A DNA stretch of 64,000 bases from JAWXBK01 sp040878185. GTDB lineage: Bacteria; Pseudomonadota; Alphaproteobacteria; Dongiales; Dongiaceae. Positions within the stretch are counted from its first letter, which is position 1, and each line of letters starts with the position of its first letter. Of the stretch, positions 52,710 through 61,042 are shown piece after piece. A program made the position numbers and the translations under genes. The stretch covers positions 13,558 to 77,557 of the forward strand of contig JBBDMS010000045.1 of NCBI GenBank assembly GCA_040878185.1, given 5' to 3'. Under the pieces are notes generated by a model. That model did not search any database. It was not told where the DNA came from and saw only the letters and a program-made list of their open reading frames with translations.

Positions 52710-53570
52710 ATGACACCCGTGGTCTGGGGCGGCCTCTCGTCGCTCTCCTACGGAACGGCCGATTTCATCGCCGCCAAGACCGGCCGCGCGATCGGCGCGA
52801 GCAACGTGCTGTTCTTCGTGCTGCCGCTCGGCATTCTCGGCATCCTCGTCGCGTGGCTGTTCGTCGACCCGGTGATCGTCTGGGAAACCAGCCTGCTCTG
52901 GCTGGTGCTGCTGCACGGGATCGGTCTCGCCGGCAAATTGCAGACACTCTATGTCGCGCTGGCACGCGGCCCGGTCAGCATGGTGGCGCCGATCGTGGCG
53001 GCGCATCCCGTGCTCGTCCTGCTGCTGTTCGCATTGTTGGGTGCTACGCCCTCGTTGCTGCAATGGGCGGGCTGCGCGGTGACCATCGTCGGCGCGATCC
53101 TCGTCGCCGTTTCGAGCGACCGGGCGGAAACGTCGGCGGCAGCGCATCAGGGCCTGCGCCTCACGATCGCGCTCTCGTTGATCTGCGCGCTCTTCTACAC
53201 GCTCGAAGTCGTCTCGGGGCAGATCGCGGTCGCGACCTATGGCGAACTGCCGACCGCGCTCGCCGGCCGCATCCTCGCCTGGCTCATTCTCGGCGGCGCA
53301 CTGCTCGCGATGAAGGGCCGGCCGCACGCGCCGCGCCGGCTATGGGCGCTGCTGCTGATCCAGGGGGTGCTCGACGGCGCCGGCACGATCTTTCTCTTTG
53401 CCGGCAGTCACGGCGCCGATGCACCGATCACGGCCGTCATCGCCGGCACGTTCGGCGCTGTAACGGCGGTACTCGCCTGGCTCTTCCTCAAGGAGCGCAT
53501 CAGCCCGATCCAGTGGGCCGGCATTGCGCTCATCTTCGTCGGCGTCACGATGCTCTCCTGGCCGGGGTGA
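52710..53570 (+). CDS. EamA/DMT-family transporter
   Basis: 286 residues with about ten membrane segments. It starts MTPVVWGGLSSLSYGTADFIAAKTGRAIGASNVLFF and ends with the EamA-typical TAVLAWLFLKERISPIQWAGIALIFVGV. It diverges from tetR, and its stop lies 1 bp from the convergent secreted-protein gene. Substrate unknown. Confidence 0.87.
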   Translation: MTPVVWGGLSSLSYGTADFIAAKTGRAIGASNVLFFVLPLGILGILVAWLFVDPVIVWETSLLWLVLLHGIGLAGKLQTLYVALARGPVSMVAPIVAAHPVLVLLLFALLGATPSLLQWAGCAVTIVGAILVAVSSDRAETSAAAHQGLRLTIALSLICALFYTLEVVSGQIAVATYGELPTALAGRILAWLILGGALLAMKGRPHAPRRLWALLLIQGVLDGAGTIFLFAGSHGADAPITAVIAGTFGAVTAVLAWLFLKERISPIQWAGIALIFVGVTMLSWPG

Positions 53571-53571
53571 G

Positions 53572-54318
53572 TCAGTCGACGGTAAGCGACTGGTTGCTAC
53601 GAAGCTGCCACGTACCGCTTTCGCGGACCAGCCACACGAACGGCTCCAGTGTTTCGGCGTCGTACTCGCCCGGCTTTACCAGCGCACATTCCTTCAGAAG
53701 CTTGTGCGTATCGCTGCTGACGATGTGCAGTTCGTCGAGATTATACCTGAGTTGGATACGGTCCTCCGACACCCACTCTGCCCCATGATAGCAACTGCTC
53801 TCGTAGGCGTAATCGACCACAATGCCGGCTGCATCGACATGGCCGACCGTCACGCCGACCATTCCGAACTGCAAATCCCCCGAATTCGCGGCGGAGAATT
53901 GTTGCTTGGACGGGCTGAGATGCATGGCCATGGGAATTCTCAGCTTATCCCCGGTGGGCCCGTGCACGACGTACTTGTTACTCCACTCCCACCCATGTTC
54001 CACGATCACGATGAATGCGAGACTTTCGAGATATCCAATCGCCCGAAACAACTGCCGCCCGTCGCATTGGTCGCACGGGTTGTTCTCGAATATGGCAACC
54101 GTGCCGTTGTCGCCAACGATCGAGAGAATATTTCCGTCGCGCACGATCATGTCAGGAAACCGCTCAATCAATCCTTCCTCCATATCGCGGGCCTGTTCCG
54201 CGGTGATATGCCGGCCGCTCCACGCTTCTTCGACTCCCGATTCGGCCGCAGCGCCATCGGGTCCACATAGAATCCAGAGAGCGCCTGCAATCACGGTCAT
54301 GGCGCGATGCGGCGGCAT
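53572..54318 (-). CDS. Secreted protein of unknown function, third of a tandem family
   Basis: 248 residues; a second ATG at 54300 begins closer to the hydrophobic signal segment (MTVIAGALWILC, cleavage near AAAES). Shares with its two upstream neighbours an early VRDGNILSIVGDNGTVAIFEN block followed by CDQC, then the HGPTGDKLRI, HLSPSKQQF and EWVSEDRIQLRY blocks. Start and previous stop overlap as TAATG. No family recognised. Confidence 0.75.
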   Translation of the reverse strand: MPPHRAMTVIAGALWILCGPDGAAAESGVEEAWSGRHITAEQARDMEEGLIERFPDMIVRDGNILSIVGDNGTVAIFENNPCDQCDGRQLFRAIGYLESLAFIVIVEHGWEWSNKYVVHGPTGDKLRIPMAMHLSPSKQQFSAANSGDLQFGMVGVTVGHVDAAGIVVDYAYESSCYHGAEWVSEDRIQLRYNLDELHIVSSDTHKLLKECALVKPGEYDAETLEPFVWLVRESGTWQLRSNQSLTVD

Positions 54319-55034
54319 TATCTGTCCGGATTAGCGAGGGGGGTCGAAATAGTTTCGACCAAGTGCCACACACCATCCTGCCGGATGAGTTCGGCCTGTC
54401 TCGTTTCGCGATCGGCGAAGCCCCGCTCTTCCTGCTCTTCCTTCGTCAGATAAAAATCCATCCAGGTCGAATACTGCAATGCTATCCGGTCGGAACTGAC
54501 CCATTCGGTGAACTCATATCCCGCGATGTTCACTCTCGCATCGAGAAAGATACCGGTGTCGGACTCATGCCCGATCTCGATGACGGCCTCTTCACTTGGC
54601 CCGCCATTGATCGCGACGAACTGCCGGCTCTGTGGTTCGATCTCGGGTTCCGCGCCGATCCGTACCGACTGGCCGGTCGGCTTGTGCACGAGATGATAAG
54701 AACGCCATTCAGACCCCGCCTGCAGAATCACGAAGGAGGAGATCGGTTCGATAAACCCCATCGCGTAGAAATGGTATTCTTCGGAACAGTAGCAATGAAG
54801 GTCCGCGAAGGTCGCAACCACACCGTTGTCCGCGACGACCGATAACGTGCCGTCATTCCGGATCAGCGACCCCGCGAGTCCTTCAATGACCGGCCCTTCC
54901 AGCGCCCGCTCTTCGCGGACCCAGGCGTCATGCGACTCCTCGTACGCATCGGCCAGGATTGCGCGTGGCGCTGGCAGCCAGGCAATTCCGATCAAAGCCA
55001 TAAGAAGGGGCAGAATGATTCGTTTAGGGCGCAT
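54318..55034 (-). CDS. Secreted protein of unknown function, second of a tandem family
   Basis: 238 residues from ATG 55034, with a signal peptide (MRPKRIILPLLMALIGIAWL, cleavage near AILADA). Family blocks: IRNDGTLSVVADNGVVATFAD then CYC, VHKPTGQSVRIGAEPEIEPQSRQFVA, EWVSSDRIALQYS, and a C-terminal QDGVWHLVETISTPL. It overlaps the stop of the upstream member by 11 bp and is coupled to the next by TAATG. Confidence 0.75.
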   Translation of the reverse strand: MRPKRIILPLLMALIGIAWLPAPRAILADAYEESHDAWVREERALEGPVIEGLAGSLIRNDGTLSVVADNGVVATFADLHCYCSEEYHFYAMGFIEPISSFVILQAGSEWRSYHLVHKPTGQSVRIGAEPEIEPQSRQFVAINGGPSEEAVIEIGHESDTGIFLDARVNIAGYEFTEWVSSDRIALQYSTWMDFYLTKEEQEERGFADRETRQAELIRQDGVWHLVETISTPLANPDR

Positions 55035-55740
55035 CCGAGCTCTCAACCCGTGTACCAAGCGGAATCGTGATGGTTTCGACCAAATGCCAAGTATCGTCTT
55101 TGCGGACAAGTTCAGCGGTGCACGTTCCGGCGACTCTTGCGGCACCGTCGTTCTCTTCAATTCCTTCCGGGCAAGCTGTTACGCACGGTCCCGATACACA
55201 CAGCAACGACACACGGTCGGTGCCTTCCCACGCATCGAACTGGAATCCGGACACTGTTCGTTGATCGACCTCCATCACGAGGCCTGCGTTCCCAACCGTT
55301 CCAATCTCGATGCCAGGCCACAGGGGTTCCCGATCGCCCACAGCAACAGCAACGAAGCGTTGCCCCGTCTGGTCGAGATGCGGTTCAGCGGAGATCCAAT
55401 GCTGCGCCCCAGTCTTTCGGTCGACCAGAACGTAGCTGAGATCCTCGCCATACTGAAGCACGGCAACGACAAACCTTTCGAAGGCGTCAAAGTAATCAAT
55501 CGCGACGTAGACCGGACGATCGTCGCAGGTCGGACAATCTTCGAACTCAGCCACAATTTTACCGTCCGTCATTACGATCAGGCGCGCATCGCTTCGGGCA
55601 ATCCCATCAGGAAATTCTGCCAACAGCGCCGCTTCACGGTCTGGATAGCTCTCCGACTCCGCCGACACCGGCATGGCCATCGCCATGAACAGCGCAGCAA
55701 TACCGAACTCAATTCCGCCAGCACACATCCGATCTCGCAT
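55024..55740 (-). CDS. Secreted protein of unknown function, first of a tandem family
   Basis: 238 residues from ATG 55740; signal peptide to about VSAES. Family blocks: ARSDARLIVMTDGKIVAEFEDCPTC, VDRKTGAQHWISAEPHLDQTGQRFVAVAVG, DAWEGTDRVSLLC, and the C-terminal KDDTWHLVETITIPLGT, which is nearly identical to the second member. Paired cysteines (CPTC; CVSGPCVTAC) fit an oxidised periplasmic protein. Function unknown. Confidence 0.75.
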   Translation of the reverse strand: MRDRMCAGGIEFGIAALFMAMAMPVSAESESYPDREAALLAEFPDGIARSDARLIVMTDGKIVAEFEDCPTCDDRPVYVAIDYFDAFERFVVAVLQYGEDLSYVLVDRKTGAQHWISAEPHLDQTGQRFVAVAVGDREPLWPGIEIGTVGNAGLVMEVDQRTVSGFQFDAWEGTDRVSLLCVSGPCVTACPEGIEENDGAARVAGTCTAELVRKDDTWHLVETITIPLGTRVESSDAP

Positions 55741-55916
55741 GGAACCGTCCACCCTTTCCGCGAGTACATTATACGATAGTGACAACATTACGGCGGCCGC
55801 TTGTCTGGAAATTCGCCGCCATTGCCTTCCCGCCAGACCCTTCGGATACTGCGGCCGGCCGCGCCGGCCACCGTCACGCCGGCGACATGGCGGCCCCACG
55901 GGAGGAAGAAACCAGC

Positions 55917-56339
55917 ATGCCCGACTTCACGCCGATAACCGGCCATTGCCAGTGCGGCACCGTCCGCTTTCGCGTCGATGCACCGCCGCACGACATCTAT
56001 CACTGCCATTGCTCGATGTGCCGGCGCTGTCACGGCACGATCTTCGTGACCTACGCGCTGGCGCCGAAGGACAAGGTCGTCCTGCTCGCCGGTGCCGACA
56101 ATCTCACGACCTTCGCCAGCTCGCCGGACGTCTTCCGGCAGTTCTGCAAGACCTGCGGCTGCCAGCTTTTCATCGAGGCCGCCGAGTCGCCCGACATGCG
56201 CTGGTACATGCCCGGCGTGTGCGACGGCCATCCCGGCCATACGAAGGCGCAGGAGAAACATATCTATGTCGAGTCCAAGGTGGACTGGTACGAGATCCAG
56301 GACGATCTCCCGAAGATCGTCCGGCACGAAGTGACCTGA
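55917..56339 (+). CDS. GFA-family (CENP-V/GFA zinc-binding) protein
   Basis: 140 residues; ATG 55917 with GGAGGA upstream. Zinc-binding cysteine motifs occur in order: GHCQCGTVRFRV, CHCSMCRRCHGT and FCKTCGCQLF. The family includes glutathione-dependent formaldehyde-activating enzyme (Gfa) but most members are uncharacterised. A formaldehyde role would suit the methylamine genes in the window, although it is 24 kb away. An MBL-fold gene follows after 29 bp. Confidence 0.9.
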   Translation: MPDFTPITGHCQCGTVRFRVDAPPHDIYHCHCSMCRRCHGTIFVTYALAPKDKVVLLAGADNLTTFASSPDVFRQFCKTCGCQLFIEAAESPDMRWYMPGVCDGHPGHTKAQEKHIYVESKVDWYEIQDDLPKIVRHEVT

Positions 56340-56368
56340 TCCGGCGCGCGCCGAAAAGGTTCGCGAAC

Positions 56369-57106
56369 ATGGAAATCGCAACCGCCGATCGCTGGTACGA
56401 GACGCAGAGCGTCGGCGACGGCGTCACCCATATCTGGGAACCGCATATCAAGCCGTTCTATCGCTGCAATATCTGGCATGTTCGCGGCCGCGACCGCGAT
56501 ATGCTGGTCGATAGCGGCATGGGCGTCGTCAGCCTGCGCGAGCGCGTTTCCATCGTCACCGAACGCCGGCTGGTCGCGGTCGCGAGCCATTGCCATTTCG
56601 ACCATATCGGCACGCATCACGAGTTCGCGACGCGGCTCGTGCATCCGGCCGAATCGGACGTGCTCGCGCATCCGACGCGCACGAACACCGTCGCCGACAA
56701 ATATGTGACCGACGACATCTTCACCGCCCTGCCGCCCGGCGATTACGATTCCGCGCGCTACAATGTGCGGCCAGCGCCCGCGACCGGGTTGATCGAGGAA
56801 GGCGACATCGTCGATCTCGGCGACCGGTATTTCGAGGTGCTGCATCTGCCGGGCCATTCGCCCGGCTCGATCGCCTTGTGGGAGAAGGCGAGCAGCATCC
56901 TCTTCTCCGGCGACGTGATCTATGACGGCGATCTCGCTTACGACAACGACGACAGCGATATCGCGGATTACATCCGTTCCGCCGAGCGCGTGCGCGAATT
57001 GCCGGTGCGCGTCGTGCATGGCGGTCATTTCGCCAGCTTCGGCCGCGACCGCCTGGTCGAACTCTGCGATGCGTTCATCGCCGCGGTGGGCGGGGCAATA
57101 AAATAG
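56369..57106 (+). CDS. Metallo-beta-lactamase-fold hydrolase
   Basis: 245 residues. The metal motif is ASHCHFDHIGTHHEF (His74, His76, Asp78, His79), with HLPGHSPGS and FSGDVIYDGDLA supplying later ligands. Such enzymes hydrolyse thioesters (glyoxalase II type), lactones or phosphodiesters. It begins 29 bp after the GFA gene, so the two are probably co-transcribed; a thiol-conjugate substrate would fit both (inference). Confidence 0.88.
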   Translation: MEIATADRWYETQSVGDGVTHIWEPHIKPFYRCNIWHVRGRDRDMLVDSGMGVVSLRERVSIVTERRLVAVASHCHFDHIGTHHEFATRLVHPAESDVLAHPTRTNTVADKYVTDDIFTALPPGDYDSARYNVRPAPATGLIEEGDIVDLGDRYFEVLHLPGHSPGSIALWEKASSILFSGDVIYDGDLAYDNDDSDIADYIRSAERVRELPVRVVHGGHFASFGRDRLVELCDAFIAAVGGAIK

Positions 57107-57164
57107 CTCTCATGGTTCGGCAGGCTCACCATGATGACCTGGATTCATTGTTGCGAGCCGCCCG

Positions 57165-57350
57165 CCCGCTCCCGAGCCTGTCGAAGGATGAACCTGCCGA
57201 GCTAAAAATCGGACCTCATCCCGAGCCTATCGAAGGATGAACCTGCCGAGCTAAAAATCGGACCTCATCCTGAGCCTGTCGAAGGATGAACCTGCCGAGC
57301 TAAAAATCGGACCTCATCCTGAGCCTGTCGAAGGATGAGGTCCGTCTCCA
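57165..57350. repeat. Array of four 49-bp repeats with the same palindromic core
   Basis: The GAGCC landmark repeats at 57174, 57223, 57272 and 57321, giving a 49-bp period. Each unit has the core CCTCATCC-GAGCCTGTCGAAGGATGA and the spacer CCTGCCGAGCTAAAAATCGG. The spacer differs from that of the 47-bp array at 44937. The last unit covers the 3' end of the GIY-YIG gene. Confidence 0.95.
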
Positions 57351-57628
57351 TAGCTCCTCGAAAGCTCCGCGAGCAGGGTGAAATCTCCACGTGCCAGCGC
57401 TTCCTTCTTGGCGCGACGCCACCCTTTGATCTGCCGTTCGGCCGCGATCGCATCCTCGATGCGGTCGAACCTCTGGCTGTAAATCAGCACGACCGGGCGG
57501 CGGGATGCTGTATATCCGCCATAGGTGCCTGAATTATGTTCCGCAATCCTGTGCTCGAGACTCGCGCGCGTCGTCCCCACATAATAGTGACCGTCGCAAC
57601 ACCGCAGCATATAGACAAAGGCGCTCAT
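57314..57628 (-). CDS. Small GIY-YIG nuclease-domain protein (YhbQ/UPF0213-like)
   Basis: 104 residues from ATG 57628. The GIY-YIG core reads VYMLRCCDGHYYVGTT, followed by HRIAEHNSGTYGGYTASRRPVVLIYSQRF and the C-terminal ERQIKGWRRAKKEALARG, typical of small stand-alone members. The last residues (GPHPSTGSG) and the stop codon come from the last unit of the 49-bp repeat array. Substrate unknown; these proteins may process branched or repeat DNA. Confidence 0.88.
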   Translation of the reverse strand: MSAFVYMLRCCDGHYYVGTTRASLEHRIAEHNSGTYGGYTASRRPVVLIYSQRFDRIEDAIAAERQIKGWRRAKKEALARGDFTLLAELSRSYGDGPHPSTGSG

Positions 57629-57650
57629 CGAAGCCTGCGCGTTCTGTACG

Positions 57651-57679
57651 CCTCGTCCTTCGACAAGCTCAGGACGAGG
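57651..57679. repeat. Single dispersed palindromic repeat
   Basis: CCTCGTCCTTCGACAAGCTC followed by AGGACGAGG: one 29-bp copy of the palindrome family, 22 bp upstream of the GIY-YIG start. Compensating T-to-C / A-to-G changes in the arms keep the stem paired. Confidence 0.85.
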
Positions 57680-57900
57680 CAGGAAGGTGCCGGAGCACGA
57701 TATCAACGATCGGGAGTCGGTTTCATCAATTCGGCGCGAACAATTACCGAAACACCGTGCCTCGCTCTCGCACTGAGCCTCCCGAACCTGTCGACTGGCC
57801 GAGGATGACGCCCCGCGGACTCCCCACTTGCCTTATTCCCCCGCCTGTTCGACGGTATCGACAGCCGCAATGCCACTGACGCTCACGGGAGACCGATGCC

Positions 57901-58854
57901 ATGCCCCGCAATTTGAACCAGCCGCTCGGCGGCAACCAGATGCCGCGCTTCGGCGGGCCCGCGACGATGATGCGTCTGCCGACGCAGGAAACCGCGGAAG
58001 GGCTCGATGCCTGCTTCGTCGGCATTCCCTTCGACATCGGGACATCGAACCGCGCCGGCGCGCGGCACGGCCCGCGCCAGATCCGCGCCGAGAGCTGCCT
58101 GATCCGCCCCTACAACATGGCGACGCGCGCGGCGCCCTACGACAGCCTGATGGTTGCCGACATCGGCGACGTGCCGCTCAACACGTTCAACATGCAGAAA
58201 TCGATGGGCATCATCGAGAAATTCTACGACGACATCATGGCGCATAATTGCAAACCGCTCACGCTCGGCGGCGACCACACGATCACCCTGCCCGTCCTGC
58301 GCGCGCTGAAGAAAAAACACGGGCCGGTCGGGCTCGTGCATGTCGATGCGCATGCCGACATCAACGACAATATGTTCGGCGAGCCGATCGCGCATGGCAC
58401 GCCGTTCCGCCGCTGTATCGACGAAGGGCTGATCGACGGCAATCGCGTGGTGCAGATCGGGTTGCGCGGCACCGGCTATGCGGCGGAGGATTTCGACTGG
58501 CCGCGCCAGCAGGGCTTCCGCGTCGTGCAGGCGGAGGAATGCTGGAACAAATCCTTGATGCCGCTGATGGAAGAAGTGCGCGAGAAAGTGAAAGGCGGAC
58601 CGGTCTACATCACCTTCGATATCGACGGGCTCGATCCCGCCTTCGCGTCGGGCACCGGCACGCCGGAGATCGGCGGGCTCACCTCGGCGCAGGGGCAGGA
58701 GATCATCCGCGGCTGCCGCGGGCTCGACGTGGTCGGCGGCGATCTGGTCGAGGTGTCGCCGCCCTACGATCCGCACGGCAACACCGCGCTCACGGCAGCG
58801 AACCTGCTATTCGAGATGCTCTGCGTGCTGCCGGGTGTCGATTACCGGAGCTAG
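57901..58854 (+). CDS. gbuA: Guanidinobutyrase (ureohydrolase family)
   Basis: 317 residues. Very close to what I recall of Pseudomonas GbuA: NLNQPLGGNQMPRFGGPATMM start, RPYNMATRAAPYDSL, and the C-terminus NLLFEMLCVLPGV. Metal ligands are His126 (GGDHT), Asp149/His151/Asp153 (HVDAHADIN) and Asp240/Asp242 (TFDIDGLDP). It hydrolyses 4-guanidinobutyrate to GABA and urea in arginine breakdown. A guanidinopropionase role is possible. A truncated relative of its 3' end lies at 62556-62690. Confidence 0.9.
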   Translation: MPRNLNQPLGGNQMPRFGGPATMMRLPTQETAEGLDACFVGIPFDIGTSNRAGARHGPRQIRAESCLIRPYNMATRAAPYDSLMVADIGDVPLNTFNMQKSMGIIEKFYDDIMAHNCKPLTLGGDHTITLPVLRALKKKHGPVGLVHVDAHADINDNMFGEPIAHGTPFRRCIDEGLIDGNRVVQIGLRGTGYAAEDFDWPRQQGFRVVQAEECWNKSLMPLMEEVREKVKGGPVYITFDIDGLDPAFASGTGTPEIGGLTSAQGQEIIRGCRGLDVVGGDLVEVSPPYDPHGNTALTAANLLFEMLCVLPGVDYRS

Positions 58855-59074
58855 GGATACGACAAACGGGTCATTTGACCCTCTCTCGTCATTCCGGGGC
58901 GCACAGATAATTTACCCTCATGATGAGCCTCGCCCTGAGCCTGTCGAAGGGCGAACCATGAGGGCTGCACGACAATGCCGCCTCATCCTTCGACAGGCTC
59001 AGGATGAGGAAGAGAGCGATGCGACACATTGGCTACCGGGAGCCATTCCGATCGCTTTCGGCGCATCGGAACTA
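58785..59074. repeat. Segmental duplication, copy A (about 290 bp)
   Basis: Matches 62624-62913 with few differences from the gbuA tail through the spacer to an ACTAGTCGGC end. The spacer part is about 95 percent identical by eye, the gbuA-coding part about 86 percent. It contains two palindromic repeat copies at 58928-58956 and 58981-59009. Confidence 0.93.
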
Positions 59075-59140
59075 GTCGGCTGGTGCGGCTATGAACTCGC
59101 CGGTCGGTGCCGAGATTTCGATATCGACGATCCCGTCTGA
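59072..59140 (-). pseudogene. C-terminal remnant of the small secreted protein encoded at 62911
   Basis: The minus strand reads DGIVDIEISAPTGEFIAAPAD then stop, against DGPVDVERSGPIGEFVEAAAD then stop at the end of the intact gene at 62911-63261. Only about 22 codons remain; no start or upstream part is found. Confidence 0.8.
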
Positions 59141-59220
59141 GATTTAGCGTTGATGTCGCGATCCGGAGCAAGCGCCAGGCACCGGGATCGGGAAATCGGG
59201 ATCGCGCAGCCGGCAACGAA

Positions 59221-59248
59221 AAAGGCCCCGGCTTCGATGCCGGGGCCT
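59221..59248 (-). terminator. Rho-independent terminator of the beta-propeller gene
   Basis: AGGCCCCGGC pairs with GCCGGGGCCT around a 6-nt loop. On the minus strand a TTTTTCG tract follows. It begins 30 bp after the propeller stop codon. Confidence 0.92.
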
Positions 59249-59277
59249 CATTCACAAATAAACGGAACCGGTTTCGC

Positions 59278-60453
59278 TCAATGCCCGGCGAGACTGTTCC
59301 ACTCGGGCAGCAGCACGATCGAGTTCGGGTTGTACCCGGCGTTCTTGAGCGTATCCATGCTCGCGACCACCTCGCCGGACTGGAGATCGATGACTGTGAT
59401 GGCGCCGTCGCTGAGTCCGGGCAGATTGAGCAGCGCGTTCTGCACGAACCCGTATCTCTCGTCCTTGGTGATGGCAACATGATGGGCGCCTTCGCCGGCG
59501 GGAATGGAATTGAGCAGCTCGGGATTGCCAATGTCCGTGACATCGAAAATGTGCAGCTGTCCCGGTTTGCCCGTCGTAACAAAGAGACGGTCGGCGGCGT
59601 TGTTGAAGTACATTTCAAGCGCGACGCCCGCGCCGAGCGAACCGAAGTCGAAGACCTGGCTTGCATCGAAATCGTCGGTCGCCTCGTTCCAGGTCAGCGT
59701 CCAGAGCGTGCCGCCGAACATGTTGGTGACATAGGCGACGGGAACATCGGCGCCAGGTACGAACAACACTTCGACGGGTGCCTCGCCGGAACCTTCCGGC
59801 TTGAGCGAGAGGCGCTTGGTACCGAGCAGTTCGTAGGTCGTCGCATCGACGATCGAGACGAACTCGTGCGGATCGCTGAGGTCGCCGCTGACCGTGCTGG
59901 TGACGATAAGACGATTGGCGGTCTCGTTGACGGCAATGCCGTGTGGATAGCTGCCCGGCAGGTCGATCTGCGCGATCACCTCGTCGGTCGCGACATTTCC
60001 AACGAATACATGGGCGGAGTTCATGCAGGTCAGAAACCACCGTTCATTCGCGGCGTCGAATATGACATCTTCGGCCATCGAACAGCCGGCAACGTCGATC
60101 TGCTTGAGCCGATACGGGAACTGGTTCATGTCGATGACTTGCAGGCTCGGCTGCGCAAGCGACGTTACATAGGCCTTGCTCATGGTGCGGTCGTAAAAGA
60201 TGTGATGCACGATCTGGTCCGCGGGCATCGGGATATCGACGAGTATCGTTCCGAAATTCGGGGAATTGGGATCGACATCGACGATGGCGATGCCTTCACG
60301 ACGCTCGGCGGGCGCCGTCAACTTGAGCGCATCGAGCGATTCGGGGGTCTTGCTTTCGTAATTCATCATCGCAAGTATCTCGGCCCCCGCAGTGGAGGGC
60401 GGGACCGAGAGCGCAGCGCAGACAAGCCCGGTGGCGAGGGCGATCGTACGCAT
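59278..60453 (-). CDS. Secreted YncE/YVTN-type beta-propeller protein
   Basis: 391 residues with a signal peptide (MRTIALATGLVCAALSV, cleavage near TAGAE). Repeats of about 40-45 residues carry propeller-like phrases: KAYVTSLAQPSLQVIDMN, RWFLTCMNSAHVFVGN, NRLIVTSTVSG, AYVTNMFGGTLWTLTWN, RLFVTTGKPGQLHIFDV. Probably seven blades in the periplasm. Function unknown; relatives occur with metal or quinoprotein systems. Divergent from the cupredoxin-like gene at 60650. Confidence 0.85.
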   Translation of the reverse strand: MRTIALATGLVCAALSVPPSTAGAEILAMMNYESKTPESLDALKLTAPAERREGIAIVDVDPNSPNFGTILVDIPMPADQIVHHIFYDRTMSKAYVTSLAQPSLQVIDMNQFPYRLKQIDVAGCSMAEDVIFDAANERWFLTCMNSAHVFVGNVATDEVIAQIDLPGSYPHGIAVNETANRLIVTSTVSGDLSDPHEFVSIVDATTYELLGTKRLSLKPEGSGEAPVEVLFVPGADVPVAYVTNMFGGTLWTLTWNEATDDFDASQVFDFGSLGAGVALEMYFNNAADRLFVTTGKPGQLHIFDVTDIGNPELLNSIPAGEGAHHVAITKDERYGFVQNALLNLPGLSDGAITVIDLQSGEVVASMDTLKNAGYNPNSIVLLPEWNSLAGH

Positions 60454-60649
60454 GACAATACCTCTTGTTTCATGGTTTCAGGGCATCGGGTCTTTGGGCA
60501 GCCGATGCCGTTTTGCGGGGCTACTATGTTCCCCTGAGGCAACGACGACAACCTGTCCAGGAGCGTCGCGGCCGTGAGAAATGCGTCATAAAATGCGTCA
60601 ATCGGCAGCCAGCTTCGCGTTTTGAAAGCAAAGGTTGGAGATAAATCGT

Positions 60650-61021
60650 TTGGACTGTTTGAGGAATTTTGCATTTGGAGCCTTGGCCGTTGCGATCGGC
60701 CTTTTGGCAGGCGCCACCGGACCGGGCTTTGCGTCTGCCGACGAGATGGCGTTTCATCTCGCCGTTGAAGGCGGCGAGATCGCGGGCGGCGCTCCGACAT
60801 TGCGCGTGACCGAAGGCGACGACGTCACGATCGAACTGGTGAGTGACGATGAAATGGAAATTCATCTGCACGGATACGACATCACGGTCGTGCTCGCGCC
60901 CGGCGAGGCGGCCGCGTTTGCCTTCCGTGCGGATATTGCCGGCCGCTTTCCTGCCGAGCCGCATGATCATGGCGGCGGCGATCACAATGCGGTTTTCTAT
61001 CTCGAAGTCTATCCCAAGTAG
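60650..61021 (+). CDS. Secreted cupredoxin-like small protein
   Basis: 123 residues from a TTG at 60650 with GGAG upstream (a TTG at 60635 is the alternative). The signal peptide ends near FASADE. The rest is all-beta: TLRVTEGDDVTIELVSDDEMEIHLHGYDITVVLAPGEAA, then GRFPAEPHDHGGGDHNAVFYLEVYPK. The HLHGYD and the His cluster near the C-terminus suit copper or other metal binding at a cupredoxin fold. The next gene starts 21 bp later. Confidence 0.7.
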   Translation: MDCLRNFAFGALAVAIGLLAGATGPGFASADEMAFHLAVEGGEIAGGAPTLRVTEGDDVTIELVSDDEMEIHLHGYDITVVLAPGEAAAFAFRADIAGRFPAEPHDHGGGDHNAVFYLEVYPK

Positions 61022-61042
61022 CGGGCCAACAGAGAGGTTGCC

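Noticed and set aside
53572..55740. Plus-strand genes in this region
   Set aside because: Plus-strand frames exist but lack signals, while the minus-strand frames have signal peptides, overlaps and shared protein blocks.
57165..57350. Insertion sequence or integron remnant
   Set aside because: No transposase or integrase coding sequence, no target duplication; the units fit the dispersed palindrome family instead.
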